Source: Marinomonas spartinae (GTDB lineage Bacteria; Pseudomonadota; Gammaproteobacteria; Pseudomonadales; Marinomonadaceae). From it: a stretch of 41,501 nt of DNA. The translations under genes and the position numbers were made by a program. The notes below the pieces were generated by a model, which ran no database searches, was not told the DNA's origin, and saw nothing but the letters and a program-made list of their open reading frames with translations. This document shows positions 16,638 through 24,639 of this stretch, piece by piece (position 1 is the first letter of the stretch; the number at the start of each line of letters is the position of its first letter). Location of the stretch: contig NZ_FLOB01000022.1 in assembly GCF_900089775.1 (NCBI RefSeq), positions 1 through 41,501 on the forward strand, read 5' to 3'.

Positions 16638-17121
16638 TAGCTCATCTTGAAGGACAATTGACGGGACTAGCCTCTAACTATGCTAATCTGTGTCTGAAGT
16701 ATTTAACAAAGTATCAGTATTAGTCCGCATAAAACAGCAGCCAGTGAAATTTTGCTAGCTGGTGCTTTTGTTCACCCGAAATAGGGGTAAGGCCAATACT
16801 GCGCGAAACGGTTTGATTGGAGTCTTAATGCCCAATAGCGACAGCTTTATGCACTAAGACAGTAACTACTATAGTTCGACTTAAACGTAAGGTCTATAGG
16901 AAATCATGCGAAAAAAAGGTTTTTTTGGTAATTTTTTGATCAAAACAGGCTAAAGCTAACTTTTTTTCGCAAACAATACAAAAGATTTATATAACTATAT
17001 CATTCTTTTTAGCGATTTAATGGCCTTTTTGAGTTGGGAAGTTCGTCTCTTCTATTAAGAGGCTACAAACAACTGATATACTTTCTTTTAACAAGATTTT
17101 TCACTGAAAAAAGGCTATCGG
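16638..17121. other. divergent rho/ppx control region
   Basis: These 484 nt separate divergent rho and ppx and must hold both promoters. It is AT-rich, with T runs at 16919-16980. A long untranslated leader is typical of autoregulated rho genes, but no specific signal could be assigned. No gene is seen. Confidence 0.5.
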
Positions 17122-18639
17122 ATGCAGTCCCTCTTTTTGCAACAGTCACATGATTTTCCGTTTGAAAAAATTGCCGCGATTGATTTAGGTTCAAACAGCT
17201 TTCACATGGTTATCGCTCAAGTTTCGCACGGGCAGTTGCGGATTACGGGTGAGTTTGGTGAAAAAGTTCAGCTAGCTGCGGGTCTAAATGATCACATATT
17301 GGATGATGAGTCACAGCAGCGCGGTTTGGACTGCTTGTCTCAATTTGCTCAAGTAATAGAAGGTATGCCGCCAGGCTCTGTTCGTGTTGTGGGTACCAAC
17401 GCGTTACGTGTGGCGAAAAACCGCTACGATTTCATCGGTAAAGCGATGGATATCATGAGCCATCCGGTTGAAATCATTGCGGGTCGAGAAGAGGCCCGTT
17501 TGATTTATGTCGGCGTGTCGAAAACTATGGATCATGGTGATTTAAAACGCTTGGTGGTGGATATTGGAGGAGGGAGCACCGAGTTTATTATCGGTCATCA
17601 GTTAGAGCCTTTTCTCACCGAAAGCCTGCACATGGGCTGTGTCAGCTTTCGTCAGCGATTTTTTCCTGACGGCACCATCACTAAATCGAATTTTCAAAAA
17701 GCGGTGACTGCCGCGCGTCTGGAGCTATTAAGTATCCAAGATGACTATCTAGAGGAAAAATGGGATGTAGCCATTGGCTCCTCTGGTACGATAAAAGCCG
17801 TTTTTAATATTGTTAAAGAAAATAACTGGAGCAAAAAAGGCATCACCCCTAAATGCCTTAAGCAAATCCAAAAAGCACTCTTTAGCGCAGGTCATGCTGA
17901 CAAAATTGACCTTCCTGGCTTGAAGCCAGAACGAAAACCCACCTTCGCTGCGGGTATGGCCATTCTCACGGCAGTGTTTGAATGCTTTGATATTAAGTTA
18001 ATGGACTTCTCCCCTGGAGCCTTAAGGGAAGGGGTGCTATATGACATCATGGGGCGTTATGCTGAATCGGATATTCGTGAACGTACTGTCAACTATATGT
18101 TGAGCCAGTACCACATAGATACTGAGCAAGCGAAACTAGTCACCCATACCGCTTTATCGGCCTTGGCCCAAGTCAAAGAGGATTGGGGATTGAACAGTAT
18201 CTCTAGCGAGGACTTATTGCGTTGGGCGGGGTTGCTGCATGAAGTCGGATTAGGCATTTCCCATAGCCGTTACCATAAACATGGCGCCTATATCATCAGC
18301 GAGTCAGATATGCCTGGCTTTTCTCAACAAGAGCAGCAGGCCTTGGCGAACTTGATTCTGCGCCATCGACGTAAATTCACTCAATCCCTTAACTTTAAAT
18401 TTACGAAAAGTGATCAACAGGATTTGGATCGTTTGTCTATCTTATTACGCTTAGCAATCTTGTTGCATCATGATCGCAAAGAAGGTGATATGCCCATATT
18501 TACCTTAAAAGCCGATGATAAACATTTGCATGCGGATTTTCTTCCGGGCTGGTTGGATGGCCGACCTCTCACCTTGGCGAACCTTCAAAGTGAGGCCGAT
18601 TACTTATCTGCCGTTAACTACACCCTGACTTTTAGCTAG
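17122..18639 (+). CDS. ppx: exopolyphosphatase
   Basis: This 505-residue enzyme of the Ppx/GppA family releases phosphate from polyphosphate chain ends. The ASKHA-type ATPase fold appears as AAIDLGSNSFHMVIAQ (about 18-33) and VVDIGGGSTEFIIG (about 147-160), with the IAGREEARLIY segment between. The C-terminal half is HD-like helical and carries LLHEVGLGISHSRYHKHGAYI. Full length favours Ppx, although GppA-type pppGpp hydrolysis cannot be excluded. It is the degradative counterpart of ppk at 4988-7204 but is expressed separately. Confidence 0.93.
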   Translation: MQSLFLQQSHDFPFEKIAAIDLGSNSFHMVIAQVSHGQLRITGEFGEKVQLAAGLNDHILDDESQQRGLDCLSQFAQVIEGMPPGSVRVVGTNALRVAKNRYDFIGKAMDIMSHPVEIIAGREEARLIYVGVSKTMDHGDLKRLVVDIGGGSTEFIIGHQLEPFLTESLHMGCVSFRQRFFPDGTITKSNFQKAVTAARLELLSIQDDYLEEKWDVAIGSSGTIKAVFNIVKENNWSKKGITPKCLKQIQKALFSAGHADKIDLPGLKPERKPTFAAGMAILTAVFECFDIKLMDFSPGALREGVLYDIMGRYAESDIRERTVNYMLSQYHIDTEQAKLVTHTALSALAQVKEDWGLNSISSEDLLRWAGLLHEVGLGISHSRYHKHGAYIISESDMPGFSQQEQQALANLILRHRRKFTQSLNFKFTKSDQQDLDRLSILLRLAILLHHDRKEGDMPIFTLKADDKHLHADFLPGWLDGRPLTLANLQSEADYLSAVNYTLTFS

Positions 18640-18654
18640 TTCAACTAATAAATG

Positions 18655-18954
18655 TTACAGAATGGACTCAATGGAGCGATACATAGCGATCGCTTCATTG
18701 CGGGTCAGCCCCGAAGCGCTGGCCGATTTGCCAACACTGGAAGTTACTTGAATGGACTCTGTTTTGGGGGCTTCTTCTTTATCTGTTTTCGCTTGTAGTT
18801 GCTGACTGATTAGCTGTGCTTTTGTTGACAAATGAAGGCTTTCCCGTGATTGAGCAGGATGTTGCCCAGACGAGTTATTCGCCAATGCCGCAGAAGCTGG
18901 CGCTGTGGGGAGTATTTTTGACCAGTCATTGTAAGACACTGAGGAGACGCTCAT
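18655..18954 (-). CDS. small Ser/Ala-rich protein of unknown function
   Basis: This 99-residue protein has no recognised domain. The middle (about 15-80) is rich in Ser, Ala, Gln and Lys and looks disordered; the last 18 residues (LTRNEAIAMYRSIESIL) look like an ordered helix and may be the functional tail. There is no signal peptide or membrane segment. AGGAGC stands before the ATG, so translation is credible. It converges on ppx with a 15-nt gap and is divergent from the tubulin-like gene across about 490 nt. Confidence 0.65.
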   Translation of the reverse strand: MSVSSVSYNDWSKILPTAPASAALANNSSGQHPAQSRESLHLSTKAQLISQQLQAKTDKEEAPKTESIQVTSSVGKSASASGLTRNEAIAMYRSIESIL

Positions 18955-19441
18955 AAGAAGCTCCTAAATGTTAGTTTGATTAATTATTGTTCAGTTTTCT
19001 TAGAAAAACAACTATCCAGATTCCCCTATACTTATCTATTCCTACTTATTTTCGTATTTTAAGCTCATGATGTGGGTGGTAAAAAGCGGTTGTTGTCTTG
19101 CCCGGCTAAGGGGGAGAACCGAGTTGCTGCTTCCGTTATTGCAAAAGTGACCAGCTAGGTTTACCAAGACAATTGCGTTTACTGATTATTTCCAAGGGAG
19201 GATATGACGCGTTTACTTCGAGCGGTGGCGGTGCCTAGAGGCTTCTTACTTTTTTTTACAAATTGAAAAATATCTATTTTTACTCATTGCTTACTTTGTA
19301 TTTAAATAGTGCTATTGTCCTAAATAATGACAGCGAGTAATGATGACCACTGAGTAAGCGGCGCTTGCACTCATTATTCAAGATAAAAAAATTATAATGA
19401 ACTAAGATTGCAGCACACAGTGATCTTAATAGGGAAATTTT
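18955..19441. other. divergent intergenic region upstream of tubulin-like gene
   Basis: No gene is supported in these 487 nt. The right part (19250-19420) is strongly AT-rich and should contain the promoter of the tubulin-like gene; no individual -35/-10 pair is clear enough to assign. Confidence 0.45.
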
Positions 19442-21466
19442 ATGAACCGCGATAATCTACCCATAGAACATTTCTTTTTTACCGAACCTAATTTAGAAAA
19501 AATCCTTGAAAACCTAGACGTTGTTCGTCAGCAAATCCACCCTGTCATACCGGATGAAGAGTTAAATGTAGAGCAAAATTTCCCTTCGGTATGCCTTGTT
19601 GGTCTTGGGCGTTGTGGTTCTAACATCGCTTTGGAAGTAGCTACCTTAGTTTACAACGCCAGAACCAGCTACCTCCACGAAGTGGAATATCATGAGAAAC
19701 AAGCACAAGAGAGTGATCTTAAGTCGCTCAATTGGATTCGTAAAAAGTTTTCCATCGATAAAAAATCCAGTTCAACCCCACTTTTTCTGATTGAGCCCAT
19801 TGTCATGCTAGGCGACTTGGATAAAGACATCGAAGGTCGCATCCGTTTTTCTAGTCAAGCAGGGCGCGCGCAATTTCTAGAAGCCTACCGTAAATTGCAG
19901 ATCATGGATCTGTCTGAAGTACATGCTGGTGGTGCAGGTAACGCGCCTATTTTGGGGCAATATCTCGCTAAGATTATTCTCAACAAAGATACATCCAGCT
20001 TCCGTAATGACAGCTGGCGTCATATGCATTCTTATTTAGTGGATTCTTGTGGCATCAAAGCGAATCAATCGCGATTGTATTTTTATATCTTCAGTGCGGG
20101 TGGTGGAACTGGATCAGGGATGGCCTCTGAGTTTGGTTTGGCGCAGCAGTTTTCCTATTTAAGCAAAACCTTTGATTACCGTGCAGAGTTAAACAAAGCC
20201 GTGGATAAACGTCACAGCTTTGTATTTGAGCCGATTTTCACCTCAGGTATTTGTATTTTGCCAAATATCTCCGGCAAAGATATTGATATTTCTGAAGCAT
20301 TACACATTAACGCAGGGCGCTTGCTGACGAAATATGTCTCAGAGGAATGGGATTTTTCCTATAACGAAGAGCGAGATAACGACGAAGACCCCGAAAACGT
20401 CATGCAACGTATTCGTCCTTGGAACTCCATGATGCTGATATCGAACGATATTATGCGCTACGCCGAGGAAGAAGACGGTAACGATGTGGAAGATATTGAT
20501 GTTAATACCATGGAGAAATACGCCAATCAGTATATCTCGCAACAAATTTTTAACATCCTAACTGCTCAAGCGGTCACGACAGATTACGATGAGGACTATT
20601 TCCGCCGTGCGGGTATCGACATCGCCGAAACCATCCGCTTGGATGCCAACGATCTATTCATGAGTTTAGCTGGCCCCGTGGCGGTTGCTTATGCAGAAAG
20701 TGTGGTCAGAAAGAAAGGCCCCATGAGCGAAGTGGACATTGATGATTTGTTTTGTCGCTCCATTGAGCTACCCCACTTTAACGATGATACCTCGGCGATT
20801 GAGGGCATCAGTGTGTTGCCTGTGGAGTCTGAGCGTTATCGTAACTGCATTCAAGATTATCGTAAAAGCCAATATGACTCTAATAAATTAAACAATCTAC
20901 ACTTCTTTAAAAACTGTTCGTCCATTGTGTCGATTATTTCGGTGCCAAGGGACTTTAAATTATCCTTCACGGCGATGAACCGTCTAAAAGTACAGTTGAA
21001 CCGCTTGTTCCCTAATACGACTCTGAAGCGTTATGCCTTAGTGATTGGAGCATCGGCGAATTTATCATTAACCACCTTGATAGCCAAAAGTCCGTGTCTG
21101 AGCGATGACTTTTTAACCTTGATGGTATCGTACATGAAACGCTGTTTTGCTCGTGATGAGTATCGCTATAACGATGAAATTGATAAAGCCATCATCGGCT
21201 TTATTCAAGGTGACGTGTTCGATGAAGAGGAGGTGGAAAAATACTTCCTTGAGTATGAAAACCCAGCGAAAATTCTCGATACCAACTGGTATGCGATCAA
21301 GCCTATGTATGAGAAAAAATACCGAGAATTGATCGAAGATAGCGAGCGCTTTGTGTCCATCAATGATATTCGTTTGGACATGAAAAACGTGAAAAATGCG
21401 ATTAAATATCTGCGTGAAATTTATCGTCATCGCATCAGTAAAACCAATATGTTGTCGCTTAACTAG
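19442..21466 (+). CDS. tubulin/FtsZ-superfamily GTPase, not FtsZ
   Basis: This 674-residue protein shows the nucleotide-binding signature of the tubulin superfamily: SAGGGTGSG at 218-226 matches the GGGTGSG loop (T4). An N-terminal glycine loop VGLGRCGSN at 53-61 matches T1, and EALHINAGRLL with N290 resembles the guanine-contacting Asn helix. IEPIVMLGDLD at 117-126 may be the T3 region. It is much longer than FtsZ (about 390 residues), and there is no FtsZ-type T7 NLDFAD motif or C-terminal conserved peptide. It best fits the tubulin-like domain group (Pfam Tubulin_2 type). An acidic insert lies at about 307-350. It probably binds GTP; polymerisation is inferred only. It is monocistronic with a strong terminator, and a weak ribosome site (GGGAAA) precedes the ATG. 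Confidence 0.8.
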   Translation: MNRDNLPIEHFFFTEPNLEKILENLDVVRQQIHPVIPDEELNVEQNFPSVCLVGLGRCGSNIALEVATLVYNARTSYLHEVEYHEKQAQESDLKSLNWIRKKFSIDKKSSSTPLFLIEPIVMLGDLDKDIEGRIRFSSQAGRAQFLEAYRKLQIMDLSEVHAGGAGNAPILGQYLAKIILNKDTSSFRNDSWRHMHSYLVDSCGIKANQSRLYFYIFSAGGGTGSGMASEFGLAQQFSYLSKTFDYRAELNKAVDKRHSFVFEPIFTSGICILPNISGKDIDISEALHINAGRLLTKYVSEEWDFSYNEERDNDEDPENVMQRIRPWNSMMLISNDIMRYAEEEDGNDVEDIDVNTMEKYANQYISQQIFNILTAQAVTTDYDEDYFRRAGIDIAETIRLDANDLFMSLAGPVAVAYAESVVRKKGPMSEVDIDDLFCRSIELPHFNDDTSAIEGISVLPVESERYRNCIQDYRKSQYDSNKLNNLHFFKNCSSIVSIISVPRDFKLSFTAMNRLKVQLNRLFPNTTLKRYALVIGASANLSLTTLIAKSPCLSDDFLTLMVSYMKRCFARDEYRYNDEIDKAIIGFIQGDVFDEEEVEKYFLEYENPAKILDTNWYAIKPMYEKKYRELIEDSERFVSINDIRLDMKNVKNAIKYLREIYRHRISKTNMLSLN

Positions 21467-21536
21467 TCTTCCTCTTTATATTGAGGAACTAAGCAACTGA
21501 ATATAAAGCATAGAGTGATATTAAGCGTTCCCAAAT

Positions 21537-21572
21537 AAAAACCACGCTGTCAGCGACAGCGTGGTTTTTTTG
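21537..21572 (+). terminator. bidirectional terminator
   Basis: AAAACCACGCTGT and ACAGCGTGGTTTT form a perfect 13-bp stem with a five-base loop, with T runs on both strands. It ends the tubulin-like gene and, on the other strand, the mrp operon. Confidence 0.93.
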
Positions 21573-21613
21573 TGTTTCACAATGGTGTGATCGAACTGCT
21601 GGCTTAAGCCCAA

Positions 21614-21994
21614 TTAGGCTTCATCATTCTCTTTTGGGGCTTGTCGATCACGTATTTTGCTTACCAAATGGGCATTTTTCGTTTTATCTAACGGTGGGGT
21701 CTCATGATGAATGGCCGTTTTGGCAATCATATAAGCCGCGACTGGTGCGGTAATCAGTAAGAATAGAGTGATAAGCAGTTCGTTGACTGAAAGGCTGCCA
21801 TTCTGATAGCTATGAAATACCATAGAAGACAATAAAACCCCTGTAATGCCTAGCGTGCTGGCTTTCGTCGGACTGTGTAAACGGGTAAAAATATCAGGTA
21901 GTCGTGCTAAGCCATAAGAGCCAAGCAACAAAAACACACCACCAATCAGCAGCAAAACACAAATAATGATTTCGAGATATAAAGGCATAATCAA
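21614..21994 (-). CDS. mrpG: Mrp Na+/H+ antiporter subunit G
   Basis: This 126-residue membrane protein is the small G subunit of the multi-subunit cation/proton antiporter. Three transmembrane segments are visible (about 5-27, 42-60, 67-88), with the family motif RLPDIFTRLHSPTKASTLG between the first two. The C-terminus is hydrophilic and charged. It is the last gene of the operon, two nt after mrpF. Confidence 0.92.
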   Translation of the reverse strand: MIMPLYLEIIICVLLLIGGVFLLLGSYGLARLPDIFTRLHSPTKASTLGITGVLLSSMVFHSYQNGSLSVNELLITLFLLITAPVAAYMIAKTAIHHETPPLDKTKNAHLVSKIRDRQAPKENDEA

Positions 21995-21996
21995 TC

Positions 21997-22266
21997 CTAT
22001 TCTATGATATCGCCACGAAGTAAGTACTTACATAAAGCAGCAGTACTGACAAAACCAAGCATGGCGATTAATAAGGCGGCTTCAAAATACAAACTAGTAC
22101 CCACGTAAATGCCATACATTAAAATCAGCGCAATGGTATTGATGTACATAGTATCTAGCGCCAAGATGCGATCAGAAATGGTTGGCCCTTTAAAAAGGCG
22201 CCATAGATTCAAGAACAAAGCGATACAAATGAAGACGGCGACAATAAAGAGTGTCCAATTTAGCAT
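21997..22266 (-). CDS. mrpF: Mrp Na+/H+ antiporter subunit F
   Basis: This 89-residue subunit has three transmembrane segments and the conserved GPTISDRILALDTMYIN segment with its Asp residues. Its start overlaps the end of mrpE by seven nt, a sign of translational coupling within the operon. Confidence 0.92.
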   Translation of the reverse strand: MLNWTLFIVAVFICIALFLNLWRLFKGPTISDRILALDTMYINTIALILMYGIYVGTSLYFEAALLIAMLGFVSTAALCKYLLRGDIIE

Positions 22267-22745
22267 CCGAAAATCTCCTTAAGAGGGGCTTCGTAGCGAG
22301 TTTTAATCAAATGGATCAAATCGGCTTCTCCCTCTAAATGCAGAGCGTGAACATATAGCCATTGCTTGTCTTTAGAGATTTCAGCACTCACCGTGCCCGG
22401 TGTCAGAGAAACCGTACTGGCTAAAATGGTGATGCCTAGATCGGAGCGAATATTGATAGGAACCGCGACAAAACCAGGCTCTAAATGTTTGATAGGACGA
22501 ATGATCAGCCAAGCAACCTCGATGTTAGCCACCAAAATATCGCGCATCACCATTAAAACATAGCGAAACGCACGCCATGGTTTGAGGATCTTAGGGTGCT
22601 CATCGCGCATGCCATTAACGAATAACGGAATGGCAATAGCAAAAAACGCAGCGAGCACAATATGGCCAGCACTGACGGAATTATTTAAAAGTAGCCACAC
22701 CACAAACAATAGCAGGCTGTGAAAAGGCATAGGAAAGACTCTCAT
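22260..22745 (-). CDS. mrpE: Mrp Na+/H+ antiporter subunit E
   Basis: This 161-residue subunit has an N-terminal pair of membrane segments (about 8-45) and a soluble C-terminal part with the family motif ILASTVSLTPGTVSAEI. Its ATG overlaps the mrpD stop by four nt. MrpE is needed for full antiport in known systems. Confidence 0.92.
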   Translation of the reverse strand: MRVFPMPFHSLLLFVVWLLLNNSVSAGHIVLAAFFAIAIPLFVNGMRDEHPKILKPWRAFRYVLMVMRDILVANIEVAWLIIRPIKHLEPGFVAVPINIRSDLGITILASTVSLTPGTVSAEISKDKQWLYVHALHLEGEADLIHLIKTRYEAPLKEIFGC

Positions 22746-24253
22746 GACGTCACTCCTGGTAATAAATCATAAGCCGAAGCATTAAAATCGTGTAAATAGT
22801 TCGCGGCGTTTTGCGTGTAATCCGTGATGTCGCCACCAAACACAACCATCAGTGGTAAAGCGACTAATAGTAAGCCAATGGCGATAATCTCTAAGGGCTT
22901 TGCCGTATTCACATCGTTATTAGAGTTGCCATTATGACGCCAAAACATGGTTGTCCCACCGCGTGAAAATGCCACTAAAGCCGCCAAACTACTGACGAGA
23001 ATCAACGGCCATACCCAAGCAGATTCTGCTGTTGTATGGGCGGATTGTAGAATCATGATTTTTCCGATGAAACCGGAGAGCGGCGGCATGCCAATCATAG
23101 CCAATGCACAAATAGCAAAGGCAAAGCCAATCATTTTAGGCTGCATAAATGGGCGTGAGCGTACAAAGCGATCCTCCGCTTGACCACGCTGACGCGCGAT
23201 GACATCCGCTAATAAGAACAGCGCGGAAGAGGCGATGGTACTGTGAACCAGATAATACAAAGCCGCAGAGGTGGCTGCTGCTGAATGAATGGCCGCGCAC
23301 ACCAATAAGCTGCCGCTGGAAACGATCACTAAATTGGCGGTTAAGGTTTTCAGCCCAGGGCTGGCGATGACCCCGATGGTGCCGATGGTGATGGTCAAAA
23401 GTGCTAGAGGCCATAACCAAGGTGTAGCGATATTCGCCAGCTCGCCCGCGTGGTCGCCAAAGATCACCACATAAACGCGGAAAATACTATAAATGCCGAC
23501 TTTGGTCATAATCGCAAACAGGGCCGCAACGGGCGCAGTGGCGCTGGCATAGGTACGAGGTAGCCAAAAATGCATGGGTAGCATGGCGGCTTTTAGCCCA
23601 AATACGACCAATAAAAGCGCTGCACCCGTTTTCGCTAGCGTTGCATTTTCACCTTGCAGGCTGCCGACTTTGACCGCAAGGTCCGCCATATTGAGCGTAC
23701 CCAAGGTGCCATAAATAATCCCTAAACCAAACAGGAACAAACTAGAGCCGACTAAATTGAGAATCACATAGTGCAGTGCTGACTGAGTTCTTGGCTTGCC
23801 TCCGCCGTGAACCAATAGCGCATAGGAGGCAATCAATAAAACTTCGAAAAAGACAAAAAGGTTAAAGATATCTCCTGTCAAAAAGGCGCCGTTAATACCC
23901 ATTAACTGAAACATAAACAGCGGATGGAAGTACGCGCCTCCTTTGTCATGATCATTCAAAGCGTACAGCATGACCGCAAAGCCTAGAAAAGACGCCAAGG
24001 TCACCAGCAAGGTCGAGACAGGGTCTGCCACTAAGGCAATACCAAAGGGGGGTTGCCAATCGCCCAATGCATATAAATGAACGCCTTTCATCATCACTTG
24101 ATGCAGTAAAAAGGCTGACGATATCAGCAAGGCGAAGGTGCCAATGACAGATAAAATTCGCTGTCGCTGAAGGGTCTTCGAAAAGGGGGGTAGCAGCATC
24201 AAGGCGCCACACAGCAACGGAATTAGAATAGGGAAAATGCTCAAATGCTGCAT
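22742..24253 (-). CDS. mrpD: Mrp Na+/H+ antiporter subunit D
   Basis: This 503-residue subunit is homologous to NuoM/NuoN-type proton-pumping subunits of complex I and has about 14 transmembrane helices. The key glutamate is present as E137 in NLFVFFEVLL, matching the position known to be essential in Bacillus MrpD, and the lysine-bearing FGLKAAMLPMHFWLP segment follows. It starts directly after the mrpC stop with no spacer. Confidence 0.95.
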   Translation of the reverse strand: MQHLSIFPILIPLLCGALMLLPPFSKTLQRQRILSVIGTFALLISSAFLLHQVMMKGVHLYALGDWQPPFGIALVADPVSTLLVTLASFLGFAVMLYALNDHDKGGAYFHPLFMFQLMGINGAFLTGDIFNLFVFFEVLLIASYALLVHGGGKPRTQSALHYVILNLVGSSLFLFGLGIIYGTLGTLNMADLAVKVGSLQGENATLAKTGAALLLVVFGLKAAMLPMHFWLPRTYASATAPVAALFAIMTKVGIYSIFRVYVVIFGDHAGELANIATPWLWPLALLTITIGTIGVIASPGLKTLTANLVIVSSGSLLVCAAIHSAAATSAALYYLVHSTIASSALFLLADVIARQRGQAEDRFVRSRPFMQPKMIGFAFAICALAMIGMPPLSGFIGKIMILQSAHTTAESAWVWPLILVSSLAALVAFSRGGTTMFWRHNGNSNNDVNTAKPLEIIAIGLLLVALPLMVVFGGDITDYTQNAANYLHDFNASAYDLLPGVTS

Positions 24254-24637
24254 TTATTGACCGCCTCCGGCTTTGTGAGTGGTATTGCCCTTTTGCAGGA
24301 TCGGGGGTTTAGGTTTGGGCACTTGGCCGTCAACATGATCATTTCCCAAGTCCGCTCGGGCGCGCATGGCAAGAATGACCACAAAAGCCGTCATCGCAAA
24401 GCCAATGACGATAGCCGTCAGAACCAAGGCTTGAGGTAAGGGGTCGCTGTACTGTTCAGAGCGCCCTAAGACCGCAGCGGCATTAAGCTTCAATCGACCA
24501 CTGGCGAACAGAAATAAATTCACAGCGTAGGACAATAAGGTTAATCCTACGACCACGGAGAAACTGCGGCCTCGTAACGTCAAAAACACACCACAGGCGG
24601 TGAGTAGGCCAACGGAAAATGCGTAAATACCTTCCAT
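24254..24637 (-). CDS. mrpC: Mrp Na+/H+ antiporter subunit C
   Basis: This 127-residue protein with three transmembrane segments is homologous to NuoK. The hallmark DPLPQALVLTAIVIGFAMTA is clear near residues 65-84. A positively charged tail ends in a proline-rich stretch (PKPKPP). It lies two nt after mrpA. Confidence 0.94.
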   Translation of the reverse strand: MEGIYAFSVGLLTACGVFLTLRGRSFSVVVGLTLLSYAVNLFLFASGRLKLNAAAVLGRSEQYSDPLPQALVLTAIVIGFAMTAFVVILAMRARADLGNDHVDGQVPKPKPPILQKGNTTHKAGGGQ

Positions 24638-24639
24638 AA

